A stretch of DNA of 64,000 nt from Chanodichthys erythropterus. Taxonomy: Eukaryota > Chordata > Actinopteri > Cypriniformes > Xenocyprididae. The notes beneath the pieces are model-generated. The model saw only the letters and a program-made list of their open reading frames with translations, made no database searches and was not told where the DNA came from. A program made the translations under genes and the position numbers. How positions within the stretch are numbered: the stretch's first letter is position 1; every line of letters starts with the position of its first letter. Positions 11,001 through 23,286 of this stretch are shown one piece after another. The stretch is from the NCBI RefSeq assembly GCF_024489055.1, contig NC_090231.1, positions 50,224,389 to 50,288,388 of the forward strand, given 5' to 3'.

Positions 11001-13634
11001 ACATTAGTTAACTATATTAGTTAACATGAACTAACACTAAAACATACTTCTAAAGCATTTATTAATTTTAGTTCATGGTAATTTCAACATTTACTAATAC
11101 ATTATTAAAATCAAGAAATATCTGTTAATGTACCTGAGCTAACATGAACTAACAATGAACAGTTGTATTTTTATTAACATGTTAACAAAGATTGATAAAT
11201 ACTATAACAAACGCATTGCTCATTGTTAGTTAATGCATTTATAAAGTTGAAAGTAGGTAGGTACCAGATATTATTAAATGACAATTCATCATTATGAGTG
11301 ATTTGTTGATTTAGACCAGTTTAGAAATGAAAATCCAAATCAGTTCACAAATTTCTTTGGTTTAGGATAACCCAGTTCTCACAGCAGCAACAACAACAAA
11401 ACTGGGCAAGAATATAATAAAAATCTAATGCTTAAAAAAAAAAAACTAGAGCATTTTCTATTCATTAAAAATAATTTTATTATGTTGTTGCTTTAAATAT
11501 GATCTTTTAAAAGAATGTTCCTAGGTTCAAAACAAGATAAGTTCCATTGACAGCATTTTTGGCATCATATTAATTACCACAGAAAATAATCTTGCCATAA
11601 AGTTTGCCAAAAAGCATATTTCACACACTATTCAACATCATTATATGCCTGCTTCATTTTCCCATTTATGGGAGCTAAATTTCTGTTGAGTGTTGTAGTT
11701 TTTGCTCGGTCGCTACAACAGAAGTTAGGAAATGGAGTGACTGTTTGCTTGAATGTGTGATCTGAGGTTAATTTTGATTGTCTGGGCAGAGCAGAGGCGT
11801 GTGTAGTGATGTTACTTGAAATTATATCGAAAGGTATTTGCTGACAAGCATGAAGAACAGTTTCGGGGGAAAACCAGACTTTGGTTTACAAAACTGTCTT
11901 TAAAGAGCTACATGTGGCACTCAATAGATGAGATGAAGATAAACATAAATCGGTAACACTTTACAATAAGGTTCATTAGTTAAAAATGAGTTAATGTATT
12001 AACTAACATGAACTAACCATGAGCAATACATTTGTTTCTGTATTTACTAATCTTCGTTAACGCTAGTTAATGAAAATACAGTTGTTCATTGTTTGTTCAT
12101 GCTAGTTCACAGTGCTTTAGCTAATGTTAACAAGATTTTAATAATGTATTAGAAAATGTTGAAATTAACATTAACAAAGATTAATAAAAGCTACACTCTA
12201 AAAAATGCTGGGTTGTTTCAACCCAAATTTGGGTCAAATATGGACAAACCCAACCGTTGGGTTAAAAAATGCATTTAAAAATTTAACCCAATGGTTGGGT
12301 TTGTCCATTTTTTACCCAAACTTGAGTTGAAACAGCCCAGCATTTTTTAGAGTGTATAGAAGTGCAGTTCATGTTAACTAATGTAGTTAACTAATGAAAC
12401 TTATTGAAAAGTGTTACCCATAAATCTGTACAAACATTGGATTATAGAATTACTGAAGACTATTGACACAAAGACCACAATCGTATGAATGAAATGCATG
12501 CACACATAATAAAGCTATAATGTAGTAACATACTATATTATGATTAAGGCCCCTCAGGATGAATATTATAGCTGATCCAGGGTCTCCGATCTCTTTTGTT
12601 TGATCCCATTATCCGCAAAAGGTCAGGAAGGGAAAGAGAGGCTGAGCATGGTTGACTGCAATGTCCCACAGTTATCCAGCACACTCATCTAAGAAAACCA
12701 TAGTCTACTAAACATTTTGGTCACCTTGAGATTAAAAGTGTGGCCTAATAAAACATTATTATACATGCATAATCTATCATTAATTATACCATGTTTAGAA
12801 CCATCATTACCTTTACAGTGTTTTCAAGCATGAATATCATTCAGGATATTTCGGACACAGGAATATTGCATTTAAACTCCATGTATTTTTCTTTTCTTGC
12901 TTAATGAATGCTTCATATCACTGATGCACTCTGTATTTTTGTATAGCATGTGATCTATGGATCATTGTTTGTGTTGCAGCATGTAATAGTGTGTGGCATT
13001 TGCTAGTATATGTGTGTCAAGCAAGCCATTGTCTTCATCGGTCGCCTTGATTTTGCCAAGACATGTTCCTGGATCAACATCTTTTGTTGATCCTGGAGCA
13101 ACAATCCTGTCCAAAAACATAGTTCTAACCCTATCCCTACCCCTAAACCTAACCCTATCCATTACTTATCCCTACAATCAGAGGGGAAATGATAGATGAA
13201 TAAGAATGGTGTAGAAGCCCCTAACACTTGTTGTAAGCCTAAACTTGACACTAACTGTAAACCTATCCTTAAAACCTGACTGGTTGATTGCAATGTTGTT
13301 TCAGGATCAACAAGGATGTTGATCCAGGAACATGTTTTACTTGGTGAGGTCACATTCACCTGTCTTCCTCTGTCTCATACCACCAACATATTCAGATATA
13401 GTAAACCCTCATGTGGCGTGGATATGTCGTACCAATACAGAGTGAGAAAGCTTGAACCTGAAATATATTATGTTTGCATTCTTCCCACAGGAGAAGGAGG
13501 ACAAGGCAGTGCTGCAAGCAGAGGTGCAAAGTCTCAGGCAGAACAACCAGCGGTTGCAGGAAGAGTCTCAGAGCACCGTGGCGCGGCTCATTAAGGTCAC
13601 CGAACTGCTCTGCAACGTCAACAAACCCTGCTAG
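4964..13634 (+). CDS. sipa1l2: SIPA1-like RapGAP, last four coding exons (probably sipa1l2)
   Basis: The 3' end of a signal-induced proliferation-associated 1-like gene. Exons 4964-5062, 5205-5286, 9547-9625 and 13491-13634 each have AG/GT borders and join in one frame to a TAG stop. The joined tail is acidic/serine-rich, then forms a leucine-rich coiled coil containing LEEKVSQLEAMLKRLQDDLQ and ends TELLCNVNKPC. SIPA1L proteins are postsynaptic and cytoskeletal Rap GTPase activators with a C-terminal coiled coil. The GAP and PDZ domains would lie upstream of this window. The paralogue choice (L2 rather than L1 or L3) rests on my recollection of the terminal residues and is less certain than the family. 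Confidence 0.8.
5205..5286 (+). CDS. sipa1l2: sipa1l exon (third from last)
   Basis: 82-bp exon with acceptor TTTCAG and donor GTGAGA. It starts in phase 1 and ends in phase 2. It encodes a polar linker beginning DRKSGDGTQE and ending KFKDFKD. The phase matches both neighbours. Confidence 0.78.
5287..6720. other. Intron sequence without recognised features
   Basis: First part of the 4.3-kb intron. It is AT-rich with short homopolymer runs and a small open stretch at 6081-6305 (minus) that has no family resemblance. No exon or named repeat recognised. Confidence 0.45.
7028..9247 (+). mobile_element. Short non-autonomous LTR retrotransposon
   Basis: Two direct repeats starting TGTCACGATCCCTG occur at 7028 and 8811, and the right one ends GTACGTTACA at 9247, giving TG...CA-type LTRs. 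The right LTR has a TATATAAG-like box area and an AATAAA at about 9196. The left LTR matches the right for roughly 230 bp, then diverges, so it is truncated or rearranged. The 1.5-kb interior has no RT, protease or integrase; it is built of degenerate short repeats. Flanks are GGAGT and GGAAT, a 4-of-5 match. It resembles a TRIM/LARD-style derivative, probably of a Ty3-like element. Confidence 0.65.
7926..8783 (+). CDS. Low-complexity repeat-encoded ORF inside the LTR element
   Basis: A 285-codon open frame in the interior of the short LTR element. The first 75 residues contain about four copies of a 14-residue unit close to TTEVIPEFPVCPDV (42-bp DNA period, about 7940-8150). The rest is Cys/Trp/Leu-rich with repeated CCGG-type units, and then decays into simple GCC/TGC repeats (8530-8690), where several frames are open on both strands. 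No known domain is visible. Similar repeat-rich interiors are seen at 21139-21372, 28935-29500 and 40825-41570. It may be a tandem-repeat by-product rather than a real protein. Confidence 0.3.
   Translation: MTYKLPVCLDMTTEVIPEFPVCPDVTTEVIPEFPVYPYVTTEVVPEFPVCLDMTTEVVSELSACLNTTREDVLVRTLEDIPVLTACPVTALVANTNLSVLHVSVLPDHPWWFPLLPDLPWGTSAPQWRSSSLFALLWWSSAPPWWSSSRLHCCGGPLLRFGGLQAHLNCCGGRLFCRGALQGCLCCCCGRLLRCGGLQACLPGHLHSLHHPGHLHGLLSLLSPGCLLSLHHLGHLPGLLCTGRLLSLLHPGRLLGFYLQALFHSMDLALHLFTSARLPGLLVRSV
9547..9625 (+). CDS. sipa1l2: sipa1l exon (second from last), coiled-coil start
   Basis: 79-bp exon with acceptor TTCGCAG and donor GTACTT. It starts in phase 2 and encodes SDSPGHLEEKVSQLEAMLKR followed by LQDDLQK. 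Leucine and methionine heptad positions mark the first half of the C-terminal coiled coil. Confidence 0.85.
9626..10966. other. Intron sequence without recognised features
   Basis: First part of the 3.9-kb last intron. AT-rich; no exon or named repeat recognised until the hAT-type repeat near 10968. Confidence 0.4.
10968..11262. repeat. TAACACTTTACAATAAGG-family MITE, decayed copy
   Basis: Starts GGTAACACTTAACAATAA and continues with many TTAGTTAACATGAAC-type words like the copy at 11952-12418. The right terminus is degraded. Member of the hAT-like MITE family whose better copy shows an 8-bp target duplication. Confidence 0.6.
11952..12418. mobile_element. hAT-type MITE with 8-bp target duplication
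   Basis: Terminal inverted repeats GGTAACACTTT... / ...AAGTGTTACC, flanked by a perfect 8-bp direct repeat CATAAATC (11944-11951 and 12419-12426). An 8-bp duplication is the signature of the hAT superfamily. No coding capacity. A second, TA-flanked MITE is nested inside at 12194-12354. Related copies lie at 10968, 47932 and 49489. Confidence 0.8.
12194..12354. mobile_element. TA-flanked palindromic MITE nested in the hAT MITE
   Basis: A 161-bp near-palindrome with termini CACTCTAAAAAATGCTGGG and its complement, flanked by TA. The two arms carry inverted AACCCAACCGTTGGG-like words. A TA target points to a Tc1/mariner-type MITE. Confidence 0.8.
13061..13335. repeat. Short inverted-repeat element
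   Basis: Bounded by inverted copies of ACATGTTCCTGGATCAACAT (13061-13080) and its complement (about 13318-13335), with the repeat doubled back at each end. The centre contains CCTAACCCTATCC-like words, which resemble but are not telomeric repeats. Probably a MITE; the target duplication was not determined. Confidence 0.6.
13491..13634 (+). CDS. sipa1l2: sipa1l terminal coding exon
   Basis: 144 coding bases after acceptor TTCCCACAG, in phase 0. Starts EKEDKAVLQAEVQSLRQNNQ, continues RLQEESQST, and ends with NVNKPC and a TAG stop at 13632-13634. The EKEDKAVLQAEVQSLRQNNQ stretch is strongly like the leucine-zipper end of SIPA1L proteins. Confidence 0.88.
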   Translation, partial: EKEDKAVLQAEVQSLRQNNQRLQEESQSTVARLIKVTELLCNVNKPC

Positions 13635-14485
13635 CATTGAAGGCCAAACCATGGCAGCAAGCAAGTTCAACAGACACATCTAAAGGCCAATGAAAATGTT
13701 AGCAAATCTAGCAAACAAAGCCCTAAAAACTTCTCTTAAGTGACAAGAACATTGACAAGCCTTACTCGAAAAGTGGTCGACTAAAGTACATTCTCACTCA
13801 AAATATACTATAATTAACAAGTCATCACCATCTCTGTTGCAGCCTAAAAGGTTTTCAGGGCTAGATTTACATATAGTCCCATCACTGTGACAGCTTGTTA
13901 ACAATGATAGCCTTCGGTGCAAGAACCAGTTTCGTAGGAAACTCTTAATCATTACTATTTTGGAAGCATGACCTTAACATCGGCTAGTGTTGTTGACAAG
14001 CAGTTCAAAACCATCTGAATATCTAAAAGTAATTATTTGCAACCCTCAGACCTGACTTTAGAAGACATATAGTGACTTTAACTTTTCAAAATCATATTAT
14101 ACTTTAAGTATTTCTTCCCTACTCTGAATTTTTCATCATATTCCTACATAGACGGTCACAAACAAACTATCGTGTCCAGATACCTAGCAATACATTCCCC
14201 TTACTTGTGTTGAAATGGCTTCAGGAGTTCCAGACCATGTACTTCAGTGTATATACGGTTTCTTACTAGAAGAAAATTATTAAAATGTGAGTGTGACTGT
14301 AACCCTCTATTAACCATCACAGTGTCAGAAACAGGTAGAACCCAATCTAACCTTTTCTCTGTTGGCAATGGATAAAAGGCTGGCTTCTCACTTATATCTA
14401 ACGTGAATATGCTAACATAACAACATCAAGAGCAATGCAAATTAACAATGAAAATCCAAAACTTTTTTTTTTTTTTTTTGTGACT

Positions 14486-15377
14486 ACCCTTGTGGAAAAA
14501 GTGTGTTTGATTGTATTGAATGTGCACTTGAAGTGTACTTCAATACTTAAAAGTATATTTTTAAAAACTCGTACTTGCAGGCCTATTACTGAAATAAAAG
14601 GCCACTTAAGTGTACTTAAAGAGAGTACACTCATGATTGTTTCTTAACACACTTAAGTGCACTTTTAAATCATCATTTTAATAATCTTTTGCCTGGCTTC
14701 AAAGAAGTACACTTATTTTGATATGTTGACTAAAGCTTGGGACACACTTAACGACTAGCTAAAACATTCCAAGACTGAGCTCAACACACAAAGACTGTTT
14801 CCTTCGAGTGAAGCCGATTTAAATGCTCACACGCGGAATTTAAACAAACACCTGACTGAACGCAACTGACTCTGACTCAGCACATTTGGGTATGATCAGT
14901 CGTAAGTATCAAATTACATTCATAATCGGCCTTACAATCGTTGTGTGTCCTCGGCTTAACATACTAAAGCACAGTTACTAATGTTAATATATTTTAAATG
15001 TACTAAACTTCAGCTTCCTCATTACACATGTGTAATTACAAATATATTTAAATTCATGACATGCAACTTTTAATAGAAATGACGGTATATTTTAGTTTAA
15101 CATAAATGCTTGTCAGTACATTCAGCAGTACACTTTAACCATATTTCAAAGACAATAGAAATAATTATGAAATTACATATAAAGATGTACTTAAGTGGGT
15201 CAAAAAATCACTCTAATTCAAACTATAATACATTTTCTTTTAATTGCAGTTATTTACATTCAGCACTAATTACATTAAGTTTGCACTGAAGTATATTCTT
15301 TTAAAGTATATTATTTCTGTATTCAGTACTCGTTATAAAAAATATGCTTTTTAAAAGTGTACTTTTTCACAAGGGAC
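14486..15377. repeat. CTTGTGAAAAAG-family dispersed repeat, near full length
   Basis: Termini CCCTTGTGGAAAAAG (left) and CTTTTTCACAAGGG (right) are inverted. About 890 bp long with no ORF. This is the best-preserved uninterrupted copy here and defines both ends of the family. Confidence 0.7.
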
Positions 15378-15665
15378 AAGTCAAAAAAAATTTGATGCTA
15401 ATCGACAGCATGTAACAGTTGTCAGCAGAGCTTAAGCTGAAGCTGGAATATTCCACAAAATATTTGGAGGCAAAAAATAATTCCTGCTTTGAATAGCCAG
15501 TTGAATTTAGAATTTAGACTCACTAGACACTTTTTTAATTGATCGAGGAAATTTTGTGACACATACCAGAGAGAAGAAATTGCTCATTTAACACCTTTTC
15601 ACAGTTGTTGAGCTGTGATTTTAGCAATGGGACAAAGTGTCTGACATTTGAACTTTTTTAATTTC

Positions 15666-15810
<145 letters not shown>

Positions 15811-18800
15811 GGCATGTTTTTTTAAGCCTTATGTCTGATCCCACTGAATCTGAATGAGCCTTGCAGACACCTGCAGGAAAGACATTGATTTGTGAAGAAA
15901 ACAATCCTTAGTGTTAAGTTACGAAGGGAAGCAATGACTTAAAGTAGTACATTTCTATTTATAAAGATTGCTGCCGATTTGAAGTGTTTCAAGTGTTTGC
16001 TGCTCACAAAGTTTTAAGAGACAAGCCAGACCAGTTCTACTTTGTTCTCACACAAATTGCCTAGAGTGCTTTACGCTGAATTGTGAGACGGCACATATTT
16101 ATAAAATTGCTATTTTGTCTTTTTTATTTTCCATGTCGCACCCAAATATCCCTCTTTACCTCACCTAAAGGTGCACTGATAATAACATTTAAAATGTGAC
16201 GAGAAGAAGAGCAAATTGACTGGACTCTTACCTGCACACACACACCGGACTGAAGCTGAACGAATCACACGGCACCACCACAAACCTACATGCAAAGGGA
16301 AACGAAGCGAAATGTTAAATATCCATCCGTCAGCATTACTGTATGTCATACATGTCTTCTCCCCTTCAAATGTTGAGGTTTTTTATTTTAGAGTCACTGT
16401 GATAAACTGGTACCAGCAGATTCTGATGTATTACAATGAAATTATAAATCTATATCTTTAATCCTCTCTGTGAAGAAACGTAGAGCCAAAATAAGTGTTA
16501 CTTCCCTCTGATGTGTGTAAGTCTATATCCAGATGGAGATGGAGTTTACTGATTAGTTGTTACCATTAGTGGAGAATTTGTTGAGTTTGATGAATGCAGC
16601 GCAATTATTGTTACAGAAAGGAAGAACACTGATGCAGCTTTTATGCAATCAGTAATGCATTTTGTGGGGTTTACTTAGCAAAAGAGCAATGTAAAAGAAC
16701 TATTTCCTGTTCATCTGTGTGCGACATAGTCTTTTAGATTGTAGGAGGCTGTGAAAGCACGCGAGTGCAACAAGCAATTTCTAAGCCACCTTCTGTATCT
16801 GTGTATGTATTTATAAAAATGTTATAACTTATTAATCTTGAAAATGTGGATGTTATTGCTAGATATGTATATTTGAACTGGAAGGGAAGCGATGCAAAAT
16901 TGTGATCCAATGAATGTTTATTTTATTTTAGTTTTAAATTGTAAGATTAAGGCATGACATGATAGCAGGTCATATTTTGAATTGTTGGAATAATTACAAC
17001 CGTCGAGGCGTTTTCCGTAGTGGAAAAATCCTCTCTGATATTACACTGGAAACAAACTCAAAGGGACAGTGCGAGTTACAACCGTGGCTGCTTGAAAAAT
17101 TGTGTGACATTCCATCTCTTCATGTTTATAATAATTTTATCATTATTTTTTTATTGTCAAAGCTGTATTATAAACTTACCTTTTGTTTGATACTGAAATG
17201 TTAACTCTTAACTGCTGTGGTGACCCAAGTGGTTTCCAGTAAAAAAAAAAAAAAATTCATTGTTATAAATGATTGGATCAGGATCATTTGTCATCTGAAA
17301 AACAAATCAAAACAAATGAATTTAGACTAAATTACACATTTGTGACTTGAAATTCTTAAATGTATTTTAAAGGGACAGGTTTGCAAATGTCAAACTTATC
17401 CCTATCTCTTTTTTAATGATATGGTATTTTATGGGGCCATACATGCTTTTCATCATGCTTACTGTTTGATTTATGTATTAATGATGCAATTCTGTTGTTT
17501 ACAAAATGTTGATTTTGATTTAAATGTGATACTTGTATATGCACTGAAACATCTGTAAGGACTTTTAAAGTACAGCCTGCTTTCACTGGAACAAAGCCAC
17601 GGTCACTCCAGGGAATGAAGCCATGCAAATCATGCAGATAAACTAGCATAGTCCGCTGGAAATTTGTGAGTGGATTGTTGTAGTGCCAAATTTTATAATG
17701 TTCCACTACCAACAACTGTGGTATTTACAGACTGTACAATTAAAAGCCTCTTATAAAATATCCGAACCACTCCTATGAATGTGCATTTTCCACTGTTAGC
17801 CGAACATTCCTTGATGTGTTGCTTTTTAATGTCATGTTGCTGGCCGTGTCATGCCCAAGGACAGATTTACAGATTAACTTAGTCCCTATTAGTAGTTACT
17901 ATACACACTGATGTCAATGACTGTTCTAAATTGCCAAACCTGCCAACAAATAGCATTATTTCTACTAATCCCATAAATTATCAGCTCCCGAAACAGAATC
18001 ACTAGTTAGCAGGCACTTTTATAAATAAGTATTGTCACATAAAAAATGAATAATGTAGGTGTATGGCATACCACAAACCCACACACTATGCACACTGGTC
18101 TGTGATATCCGGAAAGAATTATGACTGGACCAACAGGAATATGCCATCCAGTCAAAATATACTAAGAAATGGTATGGTGATCACTGGAGCTATACTTGTT
18201 TCTTTTAACTAATAGGGATTGATCAAGTATTGTATATGTGAACCTGAGGGATCCTGGCAATAAAAACTGAACTTGTTTCTGTACAAGCTTGTGTCAGAAA
18301 TTTATCAAATATTTTTGTCTAATATTGTCATTGAACTCATAAAAAATATGCCATATTTTTGTTTCACATAAACATAGTCTTTATACACACTGAAGTCCAA
18401 AATTTTTAACCTGGTTAATGAGAGCATGTCACTCTCTCACCTAATGGGATGGTTTTCACAGGAAATTACTTAAATATGTCACCCGTGCATGTATCCTCAT
18501 ATCTGTAAATACAAAGGAAGTAACAAAGGAGCATGATAAATCTCAAACTTCTGGGATTCACCTGTTTAAAAAACTAGACTAGAAGAGAGTCTGCTGTCAA
18601 AAAGAGAATGTGACAGAGAGAATCAACATTGGCTTGGCTTTTCGGAGATAGTGAGAACTGAGGGATTTGGTGTTTTTTTTTTACTCAACAGGTGAGTAAG
18701 GTATTTTATTGAACAGATAAACTGCCATATGCAGTTCTCTAACCGTGTTCATTGTAATTGTGAAGGGTCATTCCATTATTGTAGCTCTGCTGGAATTTAT

Positions 18801-18844
18801 TTTTAAGGAAGTACTGTGTCTATTAAGGGGTAGGATATACTGTA

Positions 18845-20415
18845 CAGGTGCATCTCAATAAATTAGAATGTCATGGAAAAGTTCATTTATTTCAGTAATT
18901 CAACTCAAATTGTGGAACTCGTGTATTAAATAAATTCAGTGCACACAGACTGAAGTACTTTAAGTCTTTGGTTCTTTTAATTGTGATGATTTTGGCTCAG
19001 ATTTAACAAAAACCCACCAATTCACTATTTCAATAAATTAGAATACTTCATAAGATAATTAAAAAAAAAAAAAAAAAGAGGATATTTTAAACAGAGATGT
19101 CAGGATTCTGAAAAGTATGTTCATTTCTATGCACTCAATACTTGGTTGGGCCTCCTTTTACATGAATTACTGCATCAATGCGGCGTGGCATGGAGGCGAT
19201 CAGCCTGTGGCACTGCTCAGGTGTAATGGAAGCCCAGGTTGCTTTGATAGCGGCCTTCAGGTCATCTGCATTGTTTGGTCTGGTGTCTCTCATCTTCCTC
19301 TTGACAAGACCCCATAGATTCTCTATGGGAATCAGGTCAGGCAAGTTTGCTGGCCAGTCAAGCACAGTAACGCCATGGTCACTGAACCAGCTTTTGGTAC
19401 TTTTGTCAGTGTGGGCAGGTGGCAGGTGGCAAATCCTGCTGGAAAATGAAATCAGCATCTCCATAAAGCTTGTCAGTAGAAGGAAGCATGAAGTGCTCTT
19501 AAATTTCCTGGTAGACGGCTGCGTTGACTGTGAACTTCAGAAAACACAGTGGACCAACACCAGCAGATGACATGGCAGCCCAAATCATCACTGACTGTGG
19601 AAACTTCACACTGGACTTCAAGCAACATGGTTTCTGTGCCTCTCCACTCTTCCTCCAGACTCTGGCACCTTGATTTCCAAATGAAATGCAAAATTTACTT
19701 TCATCTTGAAAGTAAAGGACCTTGGACCGCTGAGCAACAGTCCAGTTGTTTTGCTTCTTAGCCCAGGAAAGACGCTTCTGACGTTGTCTTTGGTTCAGAA
19801 GTTGCTTGGTACGTGAAATGTGACAGTTGTAGCCCTGAAGATGTCTATGTGTGGTGGCTCTTGATGCACTGACTCCAGCTTCAGTCCACTCCTTTTGAAG
19901 CTCTCCTAAGTTCTTAAATCGGCTTCTCCTGACAATCTTCTCAAGCCTGCGGTCATTCCTTTCACTTGTTCACATTTTCCTACCACACTTTTTCCTTCCA
20001 GTCAACTTTCTATGAATATGCTTTGGCACAGCACTCTGTGAACAGCCAGCTCTTTCAGCAATGACCCTCTGTGGCTTACCCTCAATCTAGAGGGTCTTGA
20101 TGATCGTCTTCTGGATAACTGTCAAGTCAGCAGACTTCCCCATGACTGCTGTTGGGATTACTGACCTAAACCCAGTATTTATACCCTGAGATTGGTAATT
20201 TAATAGAATTTGAAATTAAATATTCTAATAATTTGAGATACTGATTTTTTTATTTTGATCTGTAATCATCAAAATGAAAACAAAAAAGTCTGGAAATATT
20301 TTACTTTATGTCTAATAAATCTAGAATATATTTAAGTTTTACTTTTTTAATTAAATTACAAAAAAAAAAAAATACTAACTTTTTCATGATATTCTAATTT
20401 ATTGAGATGCACCTG
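18845..20415 (-). mobile_element. Tc1-like DNA transposon, inactive
   Basis: 1571 bp flanked by TA, with long inverted termini starting CAGGTGCATCTCAATAAATT at both ends. Transposase remnants lie on the minus strand between about 20150 and 19135. The length and end structure match full-length fish Tc1 elements. Confidence 0.9.
19135..20145 (-). pseudogene. Tc1-like transposase, frame-broken
   Basis: Cut-and-paste DDE transposase remnant. The C-terminal 109 codons (19135-19464) are open and include WPANLPDLIPIENLWG, with the last catalytic acidic region, and end in KGGPTKY. Upstream parts (DNA-binding domain and first catalytic Asp) are spread over several frames with stops between 19470 and about 20145; the sequence near 20145 reads MGKSADLTVIQKTI, which is the expected start. 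The protein is dead, although the terminal repeats remain recognisable. Confidence 0.8.
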
Positions 20416-20419
20416 TAGC

Positions 20420-21138
20420 TACAGTAACGTCTTCAGCTAGCCAGCTTGAGATCCTTTCCATCTAAACTGGTTATATCTCATATGTTTTATTAAGCAGTAG
20501 GATCGCTCTTTCTCTCTCTCTCTTTTTAGTTATAAGAAATAATCATATTCATCTGCACAGTCACACAGAGCCGAAACACAACAACACAATGTTCCTCCGC
20601 AAAATGAATGCAGTTTATTTAACCACTATGAGCCAAAGGTACATTTTTACCTTTAACTTGTAATATGCCTTTAATTTTGTATAGCGAGTCAAAGAGGTTG
20701 AGTTAATGCATGGACAATGGTTATGCTTTTAAATAAAAACCTTAAGATCAAACTTGAGCCAGAATGACAGATTACAAGAAAATATCACATACCATGTTAC
20801 ATGAGGTAGTCTAATTATAAAGGTGTGATTTCTAGACCTGGATGAGTGTAATAGTTGTGCCAAGCCCTAAAAAATGAAATTGTAGAAAAAAATATTTAAA
20901 TCCTTATACAATATCGTTATTCACACTTCACTGAGCAGCTGACAGTGCTAGTAAATATAAATTTCCAAATCCACAAACATAAAATTTGAAAGGTAAAAAT
21001 GACCTTAACTGGAAACAGTTACAGTTTGTACAATACAATTAGAATGTTTTAAAAATATTTGTTAAATACAGTTTAATTTAACATTTATTCTCATATTTAT
21101 TTTGTTTTATTTATTTTTTTTGTAAACACATAATTTTG
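20420..21138. other. Intergenic DNA
   Basis: AT-rich, with a short (CT)n at about 20506-20525. No gene or named repeat recognised. Confidence 0.4.
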
Positions 21139-21372
21139 TTATAAGGAGCCCAGCCTAAACCCTGCACAACTCTCCAGCATCCATGAGTTTCCTGTGCTTC
21201 CTGTCATAGCTATGGAGTTCATCCCCAGATGTTTGAGCTTCCTGTCTCTCCTGAACTTCCTGTTTTTAAGGGACATCATAAGTGTAGAACTACAGGTTGG
21301 CATCACGTTCCACCAAAAAGGAGCAGAGAGAGTAAAGGTTTTGGAAAGCAACTGCCTGTTGTGACAAAACAA
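21139..21372 (-). repeat. Fragment of repeat-rich LTR-element interior
   Basis: Short words such as GAGTTTCCTGTGCTTCCTGTC and CTTCCTGTCTCTCCTGAACT resemble the interior of the LTR element at 7926-8150. No terminal repeats are visible. A decayed fragment is the simplest reading. Confidence 0.35.
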
Positions 21373-22564
21373 CCATACGCCTAGTTAACTGACCTTAAAG
21401 ATAAGGTAGGTCATTTGTTTTATAAACACTTTTTGTTATCCTGGTTAAAACTCTCTTCACATTCTGATAGCAATCAATAATAGAAGTGGTCTAAATATTA
21501 AAACATGTACATGTATCTTCTATGGAAGTCTCAGGTCTGAATGCAATGATACGATGTCCTACCTGCCTGTCAAAATACTGTATGTATTTCCATACCTCTG
21601 CGTGCCTGCTTATGCAGATATCACACATCATCAGCGTGTTGTAGACAGAGAGCCACTGGGTGGCGCCATAAATAAACAGCAGTCATATTTTACAATTCCT
21701 CATGAACCAAAACAACAAGCTTGCTGCGTTCACACCAGGTCGAAACCGTAATTACGAGATGGCCACCCGTGATGTTCTACTCTGAGCAGACTCAACGTTT
21801 CTATGTCAACACTATCAAATTAATCTGCAGCAGTCAGGTGGTACAATCTGTAAGTTGTTTGCATTCATTATTATTGTAATATCATGTGCTGTATGATGAG
21901 GTAATTTAACGCCATCTTTCATCTCATGACGCTGTGCAAACTCTGCTGTGCGTTCATGTGTTTTGGAGGAGGCGTGGCTTTGGAGAACGCTCTGAAGGGA
22001 GGGTGGGAACTCATGCTTTCAAAGCTAGCCACACAAAAATTGCCTACCCCACCTTTAAATGGTGGGATAAAACATATACTTGTACAAGTATATTGAAGCA
22101 GGACAGTGCAATTCCAGCCGGAAAGTCAGTTCATTTGGTGATGGTAATATTTGCAACGCCTCTGGGTGTCTATTTCGGGGATCCAAGACCAAGTTCTATG
22201 TCCTTGAATCAGGAAATCCTGAAAACTTCAAAAACTTGCCAAACTCACTTATATTCAAATAACATATTTCAAACCAGCAACAAAATCTTACATGAACTGC
22301 CCCATAAATGTTGTTTCTTGTGCTCAAATAGCATTATAAGGGCTTATATTTAAGGTTGGTCCAGGCAATGCACATGTGCCATCTTAAAGGTGGGTCTCAG
22401 AACACTGACTGTTTCTGTGGCAACCGGAGCTTCTAAAGACAGCTGACAGGTGATGCGATGACTTCACCAATTGGCTGTTTTATTTAGAAGGCGGGACTTA
22501 TTCCGCCACATTTCACTTTTTCACATTCACTTTTGCACATTCAAAGTATTATGTGTAAACCATC

Positions 22565-22940
22565 TTTGTATATCTAAAGACTATCTAAAGTTCCAGTTGC
22601 TGAAAAGGCCAGCACCAGAAGCGAGTAGAGTGCAACCGAGAGAAAGCTGACATGTGACGCTGCCATGTTCTGGCTCATGTGCATAGGTTTAGTTGTGCTG
22701 ACTGGGAGGCCCACCAATAGAGCATTGCAGTGGTTCAGTCTTGAAAGGACAAGAGCTTGGATCTCCAATGATTTACACAGTGTTCTCCAACATGATTTAC
22801 CTGATTTTGTAAGCATGAACCTTCACGACTGGGCTGTTGTCGAGATATAGTAAAGCTCAACTGGACATCAAACACTACCACCAGATTCTTTGTTCCTCTG
22901 GTTGGCATTAGTGATGTAGAACACAAACAGGCTTCAAACA
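22565..22940 (-). pseudogene. LINE (non-LTR) reverse transcriptase C-terminal remnant
   Basis: Minus-strand translation contains VFDVQLSFT and, in another frame, LSRLNHCNALLVGLP. These resemble the NLGV.LD..LSF and LDYCNALLAGLP motifs near the end of LINE (L2/CR1-type) reverse transcriptases. It is frame-broken, short, and lacks the catalytic domain. Confidence 0.6.
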
Positions 22941-22944
22941 CACT

Positions 22945-23286
22945 AACTTTAAAGACCTTTTCTAAACAGTTTATTCAAAGACATATGCTCTTTTATTTTG
23001 GTTATGTGCAGACTGTTGATGACAACAATACTCTGGGTTTTGTCTTTATTCGACTTGAGTGTACTGTGTGATATCTTCCAAAACTTGGAAGAGAAACATG
23101 TATTTGACGCCATGCTTAAATTGTGGCTTATCAGATATGAGGCGCCAGTGCTCTGTAAATACTAAAGTTGTGTTTGTTGTTTCTCTTTTCTTGTGGGAAC
23201 TAAATTTCTAAAAATATATGTCTAAACTAAAACATTCCAAAGGCCCCTAGAAGAATACCAAAACATAACTCCATAACATAACCATT
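22945..23286. other. Intergenic DNA
   Basis: Nothing recognised here. Confidence 0.4.

Noticed and set aside
13125..13165. CCTAACCCTATCC-like words resembling telomere repeats
   Set aside because: Irregular and confined to the centre of a short inverted-repeat element.
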